Below, one piece after another: positions 9,766-15,819 of a stretch of 64,000 nucleotides of DNA. Numbering within the stretch: position 1 is the first letter of the stretch; each line of letters starts with the position of its first letter. The position numbers were made by a program, and so were the translations under genes. Source of the stretch: Fen-1298 sp050015675 (GTDB lineage Bacteria; Bacteroidota; Ignavibacteria; UBA10030); contig JBEKAY010000010.1 of the NCBI GenBank assembly GCA_050015675.1, forward strand, positions 20,138 through 84,137, in the 5' to 3' direction. The notes under the pieces were generated by a model. That model was not told the origin of the DNA, searched no databases, and saw nothing but the letters and a program-made list of their open reading frames with translations.

Positions 9766-10188
9766 ATGCCTAAAACACTCGTTCAAAAAGTCGTATTCAA
9801 GAACGCGACTGTGAAAGATCTTTACGATCTTTATATGGATGCCAAGAAGCATTCATCAACAACTGGAGCTCCAGCAAAAATTTCTGCTAAAGAAGGGAGT
9901 ACTTATTCTGCGCATAACGGTTATATCACAGGTAAAAATCTTAGGCTCGTCAAGGACAACCTTATCGTCCAGACATGGCGGGCGCAAGATTGGAGCACAG
10001 ATGATTATGATTCGACGTTCATTATTTCTCTGGAGCAAGAGGGAAAGAATGCTGTGCTGCATGCTATTCACGCAAATGTTCCTGATAAACATGCAAAAGG
10101 GATCGATAAAGGATGGCACGAGTATTATTGGGAGCCGTGGAAAAGACATCTTGCCGGAAAACCTATAATGAAATCACAGAAGATGTAG
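9766..10188 (+). CDS. SRPBCC / AHSA1-domain protein
   Basis: 140 aa. 'VVFKNATVKDLYDLYMDAKKHSSTTG' at the start, 'GKNLRLVKDNLIVQTWRAQDW' in the middle and 'HANVPDKHAKGIDKGWHEYYWEPWKRHL' at the end are the three conserved parts of the AHSA1 (Activator of Hsp90 ATPase homologue) START-like fold. Bacterial members bind small hydrophobic ligands or are of unknown role. A strong binding site (aaaggaaagg) lies before the ATG. A second AHSA1-type gene lies at 35517 but is not closely similar. Confidence 0.88.
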   Translation: MPKTLVQKVVFKNATVKDLYDLYMDAKKHSSTTGAPAKISAKEGSTYSAHNGYITGKNLRLVKDNLIVQTWRAQDWSTDDYDSTFIISLEQEGKNAVLHAIHANVPDKHAKGIDKGWHEYYWEPWKRHLAGKPIMKSQKM

Positions 10189-10217
10189 AAAGTATATTCA
10201 CTAAACTCCATTTTTCA

Positions 10218-10300
10218 CTTAAGGAGTAGAAATCCAGCAATGTCTTCATGAAGAGTCAATTTGAATCCACTCCTGAACTGGAACCATTTTACTCCTTAAG
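10218..10300. repeat. Perfect 11-bp inverted repeat enclosing a gene remnant
   Basis: CTTAAGGAGTA at 10218-10228 is matched by its exact complement TACTCCTTAAG at 10290-10300. The enclosed 60 bases contain a decayed piece of a three-Cys-motif gene (see 10238-10287). It lies between the convergent AHSA1 and three-Cys-motif genes, where a hairpin could also act as a terminator. Confidence 0.6.
10238..10287 (-). pseudogene. Remnant of a second three-Cys-motif (DUF5131) gene
   Basis: Read on the minus strand, this stretch translates in parts as 'FRSGFKLTLHED', which aligns with 'SFRYRNGFKVILQED' of the intact gene at 10333-11097 (about residues 43-58). At base level it runs alongside 10927-10980 with several mismatches and a small gap. 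Only about 50 bases remain. It looks like the decayed leftover of another copy rather than a working element. Confidence 0.5.
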
Positions 10301-10332
10301 AGCCTGATTCTATTTCATGAATCAATGAACAA

Positions 10333-11097
10333 TTATTCAAGAATGGAGTTCACTTCGACAGGAAGAGGTACAGCATTCTGCCTCAAGCGTGGTACGGGCA
10401 TTTCATCATAAGTTTTTCCAAAAAGTTCACGACCCGCTTCCTTCTTACGAACACCGCCCCATTGTTTAAAGAAGAACGGAACTTCCATTTCCTTGCAGCG
10501 ACGTTTGATTTGTACGACCCATTCGCGTTTCATAGGCCTTGCTTTGGGACCCGATTCGCCACCGACTATCACCCAATCAATTCCTCTCAAAGGAAGCTTT
10601 GAAATTGGACCAAGCAATGGTTCTATGGAAAGAAATCGAACGGCAGAAGGTACTTTGACCAAATCATGAATGCGGTCTGTATATTCTTGTGATTCAACAC
10701 TGACTCCCATCCAGACATTTTCAGGCCACGGAAGGTATGGTGCCATCCGAACTAATCGATCCGATCTCTTTGTGAGCATCTGGAACGTATGCCAGTGCGC
10801 ACGCTTCATTGTATCAAATACTTTCACAAGGAAATCGCTTGGCACATCTTTGTGAAATAAATCGCTCATTGAATTTACAAAAATAACGCGCGGTTGTTTC
10901 CATTCGAGCGGCAATTCAACGATGTCTTCTTGAAGAATTACTTTGAAGCCGTTGCGGTACCGGAATGATCCCATTGCTTTCAACCGCTTCGCCATCCGCT
11001 CGGCATAACAATTCTTACAGCCAGGACTAATTTTACTACAGCCGGTTACTGGATTCCAGGTTGATTCAGTCCATTCTATAGATGATTGTTGCGCCAT
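10333..11097 (-). CDS. Three-Cys-motif (DUF5131, phage Gp37/Gp68-like) protein
   Basis: 254 aa. It has the family signature 'SIEWTESTWNPVTGCSKISPGCKNCYAERMA' (read in parts): C20, C28 and C31 form the three-cysteine cluster, which resembles a radical-SAM-type iron-sulfur site. It continues with 'RVIFVNSMSDLFH', 'QMLTKRSDRL', 'VWMGVSVESQEY', 'FLSIEPLLGP' and 'WVIVGGESGPKARPM'. The family is known from phages and genomic islands and is regularly encoded beside TcmP, as here: the upstream partner's stop is followed immediately by this ATG. The biochemical role is not established; iron-sulfur-dependent nucleic-acid or nucleotide modification is only a guess. Confidence 0.92.
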   Translation of the reverse strand: MAQQSSIEWTESTWNPVTGCSKISPGCKNCYAERMAKRLKAMGSFRYRNGFKVILQEDIVELPLEWKQPRVIFVNSMSDLFHKDVPSDFLVKVFDTMKRAHWHTFQMLTKRSDRLVRMAPYLPWPENVWMGVSVESQEYTDRIHDLVKVPSAVRFLSIEPLLGPISKLPLRGIDWVIVGGESGPKARPMKREWVVQIKRRCKEMEVPFFFKQWGGVRKKEAGRELFGKTYDEMPVPRLRQNAVPLPVEVNSILE

Positions 11098-11964
11098 TTA
11101 ATTACCTAATACGTCCCGTGCTATTTTTAATGCAACTGAATTTGTTGACGCAAAGCATAACAAATATAAAGGATTATTTTTGCTATTGCGTAATGCTAGC
11201 GGTTTTTCCGCAACTTTTGGAAATACTTCCTTTAATCGAGAAACAAAATAATTTCCGATGGTATCAAAATTTCCTGTTTTTTCTAATCCTCTTTCTTCAC
11301 CAAACAAACTTGTCCGTGTCTTTACTGAATAAAAATGCTTAAACCAATCTGTTGTTCCAAACATCTGATCAAGTCTTTTCCTAAAGCCTGCATTTATTTT
11401 GCCATCTTTTTTTAACAATCGGTTTACCGCTACTCCGAGTGGAAAAAGCAACCATAAATCAATCGCTTTTGTCTTGGCTATTGCTTCAATTGTATTCCAC
11501 GTAACCTGCATACCATATGGATCAAGGAATAAAACAGCGCGACTCTTCTGCCATGAGTAATGTAAACATAAATCTTGTAAATACGCATTTGCATCTTGAT
11601 TTACAATTCCAATATCTTTTCCAAGTGCTGGAAATTCTTTACGAAGGTTCTCTAGAACATTGACTTTTTCCGAATCTCGTTCAACAAATAAATATTTTGT
11701 AAAACGTGGCTTAACTTGAAGCGCAATACGTGCCGATCCATCAAGAAATGATTTTGTTTCACATTCTGCAAATTCTGGAAACAAAAAATCATCTATTTCA
11801 TTTTGTTTAACCGTTCTATAACCGGTTCCAGCAAATGCATCAATATATGCAAATCGAAACGCTTGCTTATTCATAATTGTAGCATAAGCAACAAGATATT
11901 TCCTTATGCGTTTCAACTTCTCTTCTGTCCAGTTGCCCCCGAAATTATGGCTCGCGTTTTCCAT
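11098..11964 (-). CDS. tcmP: Three-Cys-motif partner protein TcmP
   Basis: 288 aa. 'YIDAFAGTGYR' near residue 40, 'DGSARIALQV', 'YLFVERDSEKVNVLENL', 'NQDANAYLQDL', 'RAVLFLDPYGMQVTWNTIEAIAKTKAIDLWLLFPLG' (read in parts) match the TcmP family, which has a methyltransferase-like Rossmann core ('AFAGTG' and the acidic 'VERD'). It is always found next to the three-Cys-motif protein. Here the two genes abut with no spacing, which implies a joint function. The DNA is visibly more A+T-rich than the partner gene. Function unknown. Confidence 0.9.
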   Translation of the reverse strand: MENASHNFGGNWTEEKLKRIRKYLVAYATIMNKQAFRFAYIDAFAGTGYRTVKQNEIDDFLFPEFAECETKSFLDGSARIALQVKPRFTKYLFVERDSEKVNVLENLRKEFPALGKDIGIVNQDANAYLQDLCLHYSWQKSRAVLFLDPYGMQVTWNTIEAIAKTKAIDLWLLFPLGVAVNRLLKKDGKINAGFRKRLDQMFGTTDWFKHFYSVKTRTSLFGEERGLEKTGNFDTIGNYFVSRLKEVFPKVAEKPLALRNSKNNPLYLLCFASTNSVALKIARDVLGN

Positions 11965-12032
11965 TTTTTCCCCATCTAGTAGTGAGATAAAGTCAAAAAA
12001 TCATCCTTCTGCATTTGTTGTTAATCTAATTT

Positions 12033-12050
12033 TCACACACTCTTAATCAC
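12033..12050 (-). repeat. Third, short copy of the repressor-gene 3' terminus
   Basis: The 18 bases tcacacactcttaatcac repeat the stop codon and the last five codons (read on the minus strand: V I K S V stop) that end the S24 repressor gene at 13515 and the remnant at 12884. Upstream the reading frame continues briefly with unrelated residues (E W C G E N). Just beside it lies the perfect 13-base palindrome GTCTACTGTAGAC at 12071-12083. Confidence 0.5.
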
Positions 12051-12124
12051 ATTCTCTCCACACCACTCTCGTCTACTGTAGACCGAGGGGCAGTCATATA
12101 CTTATAACCAACCATATATCCACT

Positions 12125-12484
12125 TTATCTTGATTTTTTTTTCTTTGGCTTAGTTTTTTGTTTTGGAATTGGAAGTTCCTCTGCGGTTTGACGAATCAAT
12201 TTGCACATCCATTCCTTATCGTCAATATTATCTTGAATAAGAAAACACGGTTTTGCTCCAGGATATGGGGGTGCTTCTTTCGCAATGCCGATAACACGTC
12301 TACCTTTTTCTGTTGGTTTTACGAAAAGCTGATTGTTACAGATGAGGGCTACTATTTTTTTATTGCAATAGACAGTATATCCTCCGAACATGCTTTTGCA
12401 GGAAATGTTGCCGGCATCCTGCATTTGATCAATAACAAATTGGACAAAAGAATTATTCTGTTTCGTTATTTTTTTCCCCCGCAT
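12125..12484 (-). CDS. TfoX N-terminal domain protein
   Basis: 119 aa. 'CKSMFGGYTVYCNKKIVALICNNQLFVKPTEKGR', 'PPYPGAKPCFLIQDNIDDKEWMCKLIRQTAEELP' (read in parts) is the single TfoX/Sxy N-terminal domain. Stand-alone N-domain proteins of this kind are common, and their role is uncertain (full-length TfoX regulates competence). The tail 'KQKTKPKKKKSR' is strongly basic. Its start overlaps the end of the DUF3795 gene by 19 bases, so the two form a two-gene unit. Confidence 0.85.
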   Translation of the reverse strand: MRGKKITKQNNSFVQFVIDQMQDAGNISCKSMFGGYTVYCNKKIVALICNNQLFVKPTEKGRRVIGIAKEAPPYPGAKPCFLIQDNIDDKEWMCKLIRQTAEELPIPKQKTKPKKKKSR

Positions 12485-12873
12485 TCAATACAAAATCCAT
12501 CATGGACACAAATCTTACCTCTACATTTTCTGCAAGTCCATCGTATATCTTCATTCTTTAAAAATTTTCTGATACCATAATCCCTGATATATTCAAGATT
12601 TTCGATCATGCTCATAGAGTATTTGGCTCGATATCTTTTGTCCAGTTGTTTAACTCTGTCGCAGGGAAAATCCCCGCATTCAAAACAATACTTCGCTTTG
12701 CCTGTTCGAAAAATTGTGCAGGTCTTGATTTTACATCGAATACGGGTAATTGGTTTCTTTGTGTCCGCTCTTCTACAACCAGGACATTTATTTTTTTCTC
12801 TCAAATATGCCATACAAATACCGCAGTTCATTCCGCAGGGAGCTATAAGAGAAAATTTATTCAAGGATTCCAT
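12466..12873 (-). CDS. DUF3795 cysteine-rich protein
   Basis: 135 aa from the ATG at 12873. 'APCGMNCGICMAYLREKNKCPGCR' and 'YCFECGDFPCDRVKQLDKRYRAKYSMSMIENLEYIRDYGI' (read in parts) define the DUF3795 family; many Cys pairs (also 'CRKCRGKICVHDGFCIECGGKK') suggest metal binding. The frame is open to an ATG at 12891, but those first codons (M C E K K K) are the read-through of the repeated repressor-gene terminus at 12884-12925, so the second Met is preferred. Function unknown. Confidence 0.85.
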   Translation of the reverse strand: MESLNKFSLIAPCGMNCGICMAYLREKNKCPGCRRADTKKPITRIRCKIKTCTIFRTGKAKYCFECGDFPCDRVKQLDKRYRAKYSMSMIENLEYIRDYGIRKFLKNEDIRWTCRKCRGKICVHDGFCIECGGKK

Positions 12874-12883
12874 TTTTTTCTTC

Positions 12884-12925
12884 TCACACACTCTTAATCA
12901 CTTTTATTACGCGACACATAAAGGT
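12884..12925 (-). pseudogene. Detached copy of the repressor gene's 3' end
   Basis: Read on the minus strand these bases give 'TFMCRVIKVIKSV' and a TGA stop, matching 'TFMWRVIKVIKSV' at the end of the S24 repressor gene (13515-13556). Over 45 aligned bases (from the flanking ttc through the stop and onward) there are six differences, every one at a third codon position; five are silent and one changes Trp to Cys. It is therefore the end of a real homologous gene, now separated from any body by the transposase gene. Confidence 0.75.
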
Positions 12926-12936
12926 TGGGGCATTGG

Positions 12937-13482
12937 TCAATCACAAATATTATTAGGATTTTCTTCGTCAAGATACCATTTAAGTGGATTATTAGTAATA
13001 TAATCTCTTATGTTATTCAATTCATTATCGCTGCGAACAATTCGATCATAAAAGAGAGATTGCCATTGAAAGTCGATATATCCGGAATTGTGAATAAGCT
13101 TTGTTGAACGTGCTTTATAATATCGAATTATTTTCCCTAGAGTCTCTTTTGGATTTTTCATTAACGGGAAATTATTTTCTGTTGTAAGGATTTGATTAAT
13201 CAAATCCCTCCCTTCGCTCATGATAATAATTCCATGAATATGATTCGGCATTATTATATATTCATCCAGTTCAACTTTAGGATAATGTTCCGGTATTTCT
13301 TCCCAACATTTCTTCGCTATTTCTCCAATGGGAGATAATATTATTTTCTCTTCTATCACTTTTCCAAAAACACACTTCTTATCATGTGTGCAAATGGTAA
13401 TAAAATATTCACCAGGTTGTGAATAATCGTATCCCTTCAATCGAATGGATTTACGATTGTGTCGAACAAGATTATATGTCAT
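12937..13482 (-). CDS. REP-associated tyrosine transposase (RAYT, Y1 family)
   Basis: 181 aa from ATG 13482. 'NRKSIRLKGYDYSQPGEYFITICTHDKKCVFG' (read in parts) and 'YIIMPNHIHGIIIM' carry the metal-binding HxH of the HUH nuclease fold. 'FYDRIVRSDNELNNIRDYITNNPLKW' supplies the catalytic Tyr region of Y1/RAYT transposases. These are usually single-copy, host-resident enzymes that act on REP palindromes. The gene lies between two copies of the repressor-gene 3' terminus. An upstream in-frame extension to 13548 overlaps the repressor gene and is not used here. Confidence 0.9.
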   Translation of the reverse strand: MTYNLVRHNRKSIRLKGYDYSQPGEYFITICTHDKKCVFGKVIEEKIILSPIGEIAKKCWEEIPEHYPKVELDEYIIMPNHIHGIIIMSEGRDLINQILTTENNFPLMKNPKETLGKIIRYYKARSTKLIHNSGYIDFQWQSLFYDRIVRSDNELNNIRDYITNNPLKWYLDEENPNNICD

Positions 13483-13514
13483 TAAAATAAAGTTTTGCCT
13501 TATAAAAAACCTTC

Positions 13515-14165
13515 TCACACACTCTTGATCACTTTGATAACCCGCCACATAAATGTGACGTCTCGTTTACGCACAAGCATCGGTTCAAATTCCGGATTCA
13601 GCGGAATGAGGTGAACGAACTGTTCGTCTATCTTAATTCGTTTCACCGTATCCTCTTCATCTACACGCACCACGCAGATGTCGCCACTTTTTACTTCATG
13701 CGTTGGACTAACGACAATGATATCGCCGTTTTCAATGCGGGGAGACATACTGTTGCCTTTTACTTCAAGCGCAAACGCACCCGGATCCCGCACATCGTCA
13801 ACTGTGATATGCCGCTCGGCTTGTTCCGGATGAAAAATATGGCTCGGCGTTCCGCCGGGCACGGAAGCAAACAGGGGCAGAGAAACAAGAGTCACTTTTT
13901 TGTAACGGCTTGTCGGCAGCGGTATAATTTTGGATTTGTGTAAATCGGTGGGAATCATTTCTCCCTCTCCAGTGAGCAGCCAGCGAGCCAGCACGCCGGT
14001 TGTTTTAGCGATGCGCATCAGGTAATTACTGTCGGGAACCTGATCGCCTTTTTCCCATCGCTGGACAGTGCGCGTGGCAATGTCAATCTTTGCAGCAAGC
14101 GTTCCCTGATCTAATTGTTTGAAAGAGCGCGCTTCACGAATGCGTTGTGCAATTGTTGTTTTCAT
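13515..14165 (-). CDS. LexA/CI-like repressor with S24 autoprotease domain
   Basis: 216 aa from ATG 14165 (GTTTGTGGAGG binding site directly upstream; the open frame to 14195 is upstream DNA holding an operator). An N-terminal Cro/CI helix-turn-helix (about 5-60: 'IREARSFKQLDQGTLAAKIDIATRTVQRWEKG' in parts) is followed by a C-terminal S24 peptidase: S139 in 'VKGNSMSPRIENGD' and K175 in 'EEDTVKRI' form the catalytic dyad. The segment 'ASVPGGTPSH' around residue 104 occupies the place of the usual Ala-Gly cleavage site, here Gly-Gly. It is expected to repress until RecA-filament-stimulated self-cleavage. Its own promoter and the divergent promoter both carry the same palindrome, implying autoregulation and control of the DUF559-PolB operon. 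Confidence 0.92.
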   Translation of the reverse strand: MKTTIAQRIREARSFKQLDQGTLAAKIDIATRTVQRWEKGDQVPDSNYLMRIAKTTGVLARWLLTGEGEMIPTDLHKSKIIPLPTSRYKKVTLVSLPLFASVPGGTPSHIFHPEQAERHITVDDVRDPGAFALEVKGNSMSPRIENGDIIVVSPTHEVKSGDICVVRVDEEDTVKRIKIDEQFVHLIPLNPEFEPMLVRKRDVTFMWRVIKVIKSV

Positions 14166-14180
14166 TCCATCCTCCACAAA

Positions 14181-14194
14181 CGACATAAATGTCA
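14181..14194 (-). promoter_or_regulatory. Operator 1, in the repressor gene's leader
   Basis: CGACA-TAAA-TGTCA, a near-perfect palindrome with a 4-base centre. It lies between the repressor's promoter and its ribosome binding site and matches operator 2 at 14279-14292 in both arm sequence and spacing. Probable self-control site. Confidence 0.65.
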
Positions 14195-14200
14195 CTACTA

Positions 14201-14229
14201 AGATAGCGCATTTTACACTGTATTGTCAA
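14201..14229 (-). promoter_or_regulatory. Predicted repressor-gene promoter
   Basis: On the minus strand TTGACA (14229-14224) is separated by exactly 17 bases from CTATCT (14206-14201). Transcription would start close to operator 1. The -10 is a weak match and FCB bacteria often use other consensus elements, so this is a prediction. Confidence 0.45.
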
Positions 14230-14269
14230 GCATTTTTTCATTTATCGTTCTGTTCTTTGATTGACTCGC

Positions 14270-14298
14270 TTGACAAGACGACAAAAATGTCGTATTGT
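14270..14298 (+). promoter_or_regulatory. Predicted promoter of the DUF559-RecA-like-PolB operon, with operator 2 in the spacer
   Basis: TTGACA (14270-14275), 17-base spacer, TATTGT (14293-14298). The spacer contains the perfect palindrome CGACA-AAAA-TGTCG (14279-14292), same arms and spacing as operator 1. Repressor bound here would cover both hexamers. The next gene downstream is DUF559 (14400), then the RecA-like, small and polymerase genes, all on the same strand. Confidence 0.6.
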
Positions 14299-14326
14299 CA
14301 TTTAAAAGGACTAGGCTAAAAATAAT

Positions 14327-14394
14327 CCCCTCTCCTACTATGAGAGGGTTAGCCTGCCCGCCGCACAAAGTGTGCTTTGGCAGGCGGGGAGAGG
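14327..14394. repeat. Nested palindromes before the DUF559 gene
   Basis: CCCTCTC (14328-14334) pairs with GAGAGGG (14342-14348); GCCTGCC (14352-14358) pairs with GGCAGGC (14379-14385), enclosing the small hairpin GCACA-AAG-TGTGC (14363-14375). In addition CCTCTCC (14329-14335) can pair with GGAGAGG (14388-14394), closing the whole structure. It ends 5 bases before the DUF559 start codon, so it also shapes the mRNA leader. Confidence 0.7.
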
Positions 14395-14399
14395 TTCTC

Positions 14400-14789
14400 A
14401 TGAAAGATGCACTTAGATATCGGCATGCTTCAATTGGCCAAGCGAGATCATTTCGCAAGAATATGACAGATACTGAGCAGAAACTTTGGTCACGACTGCG
14501 AAGGAATCAGTTAGGCCATTACTTCAGACGACAAGTTCCTATTGGAAAATACATCGTTGACTTTATGTGCCGACAGAAAGAACTTATTGTCGAAATCGAC
14601 GGAATTCAACATTCAACAATGAAAGGTTTAGAAAGAGATCGGCAACGCGATGAATATTTAAGCTCGGAAAGATATCATGTGTTACGGTTTAATAATTCTG
14701 AAATCTCGACAAATGTCGATAGAGTAATTGATGTAATTTATGGTGCATTGCAGAACCCCCTGTTGTCCCCCTATGAGGGGGACAGGTGA
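14400..14789 (+). CDS. DUF559 endonuclease-domain protein (Vsr-like fold)
   Basis: 129 aa from ATG 14400, preceded by ggagagg. 'MTDTEQKLWSRLRRNQLGHYFRRQVPIGKYIVDFMC', 'LIVEIDGIQH' and 'DEYLSSERYHVLRFNNSEI' (read in parts) match DUF559 proteins, a PD-(D/E)XK family related to very-short-patch-repair endonucleases. Likely catalytic residues are D54 (in 'YIVDFMC') and E65 with the following 'IDG'. The gene is bracketed by strong palindromes, the right-hand one inside its last codons. It lies between the operator-containing promoter and the polymerase operon, so it would be induced with them. Function unproven; a mobile hairpin-bounded unit is possible. Confidence 0.88.
   Translation: MKDALRYRHASIGQARSFRKNMTDTEQKLWSRLRRNQLGHYFRRQVPIGKYIVDFMCRQKELIVEIDGIQHSTMKGLERDRQRDEYLSSERYHVLRFNNSEISTNVDRVIDVIYGALQNPLLSPYEGDR
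14759..14786. repeat. Palindrome at the 3' end of the DUF559 gene
   Basis: GTCCCCC (14765-14771) and GGGGGAC (14777-14783) form a strong hairpin with a 5-base loop, extended outward by CCTGT (14759-14763) against ACAGG (14782-14786, sharing two bases with the inner arm). It overlaps the last codons of the gene. It shares the 'CTATGAG' loop with the first hairpin at 14328-14348. Confidence 0.65.
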
Positions 14790-14807
14790 TATTACCGGAT
14801 TACGCTT

Positions 14808-15611
14808 ATGCCTGTATCATTTCATACCAAATATCGTCGATCTTCAAGCTCAACTGCTATATCAGAAATGCATGACAATGCTGTCTCGGTTCGCTCAGAA
14901 GGAATGATTCGTTCATTCGCAGAAAAACCCGGTAAGATCTATTTACTGTACGGTGAGCGCCCTATCTTTCAATTGTCCTTACAGATGGCGGCACACACAA
15001 TGACTGGCGGAAATTCTATTGCTGTCGTCGACGGCTGCAACCGGTTCGACGTGCACGCACTTTCACGGTTTGCACGCATACGAAAAATCGAACCGAACAA
15101 ATTCCTCAACCGGATCTTCATTTCACGAGGGTTCACCTGTTACCAGATGGAACAGGCGATAACGCACAAGCTGCCCACGTTTCTTTCAACCATTCACTCG
15201 AAGACCGCCTTGATCTTTGGACTGCTTGACACATTTTACGACGAGCAAGCTTCCTTGCGGGAAGTGCAGCAGATTCTTCAGAGGCTTCTCGTTTCATTCC
15301 GGACCATGAAGGCAACGGGCGCTTCACTGTTACTCGTGTGCTTGGAACGAACAGTCGCCCCGCCGGAACGCAACCAATTATTCGCCACGCTCAAGAAGGG
15401 CGTGGACCGCGTGTACAAACTCGATGCCAACGAACACGGTACACTGCAGCTGTTTTTAGAATCACGACAGGCAATGCCTGAGATTATTGCTAAAGGAGAA
15501 ACAAATTATGGGACGGACGGTACCAACCTTCACCAACCTGATCGATATGGAACTCACAAGCTGGGCAAAGTTCCGCCGCGGACTGCGCAAAGAAGATCAG
15601 GACGTGTTTGA
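14808..15611 (+). CDS. RecA/RadA-fold protein lacking a Walker A motif (ImuA-like position)
   Basis: 267 aa. 'GKIYLLYGERPIFQLSLQMAAHTMTGGNSIAVVDGCNRFDVHALSRFAR' (read in parts, about 42-90), 'RIFISRGFTCYQMEQAI' and 'TALIFGLLDTFYDEQASLREVQQILQRLL' (Walker B-like) follow the RecA/RadA core, but the P-loop is 'YGERPIFQL' without GK(S/T), so ATP hydrolysis is unlikely. It stands directly upstream of a small protein and a family-B polymerase, like ImuA or RadA-like proteins in mutasome operons. The last about 34 residues overlap the next gene and read like out-of-frame translation ('GTDGTNLHQPDR...'); the original stop near 15505 may have been lost. Confidence 0.75.
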   Translation: MPVSFHTKYRRSSSSTAISEMHDNAVSVRSEGMIRSFAEKPGKIYLLYGERPIFQLSLQMAAHTMTGGNSIAVVDGCNRFDVHALSRFARIRKIEPNKFLNRIFISRGFTCYQMEQAITHKLPTFLSTIHSKTALIFGLLDTFYDEQASLREVQQILQRLLVSFRTMKATGASLLLVCLERTVAPPERNQLFATLKKGVDRVYKLDANEHGTLQLFLESRQAMPEIIAKGETNYGTDGTNLHQPDRYGTHKLGKVPPRTAQRRSGRV

Positions 15612-15762
15612 TGAAATATTCCGTGCGGCAAAATTGCACCTCGCGGAAAATTTCTACGCTATGCGCGCTGTTCCGTTCGAAAGCATGATGATGTCGATTC
15701 TGATAGAGCAGCAGAAAGCCATTCAGAGATTGAATGAAGAGATTAAGAGGTTGAGAAATTAA
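15508..15762 (+). CDS. Small conserved-looking protein of the PolB operon
   Basis: 84 aa from the ATG at 15508, which has a strong binding site (taaaggag) 8 bases upstream. Sequence 'NLIDMELTSWAKFRRGLRKEDQDVFDEIFRAAKLHLAENFYAMRAVPFESMMMSILIEQQ' (read in parts) is amphipathic and helical, ending in a short coiled-coil-like tail 'KAIQRLNEEIKRLRN'. I do not recognise a named family. Its fixed place between the RecA-like gene and the polymerase suggests a subunit or adaptor of the polymerase complex. It overlaps the annotated end of the upstream gene by 104 bases. Confidence 0.75.
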   Translation: MGRTVPTFTNLIDMELTSWAKFRRGLRKEDQDVFDEIFRAAKLHLAENFYAMRAVPFESMMMSILIEQQKAIQRLNEEIKRLRN

Positions 15763-15819
15763 GATGATGAGATGAGAGAGTTGTAAGTCTATGAGTAGTT
15801 GAGTCTTTTAGTAGATAGT

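Noticed and set aside
14706..14719. Palindrome TCGACA-AA-TGTCGA inside the DUF559 gene, similar to the repressor operators
   Set aside because: The arms match but the centre is 2 bases instead of 4, and it lies inside a coding sequence; a helical-phase-sensitive repressor should not bind it the same way. Possible internal site upstream of the RecA-like gene, but unsupported.
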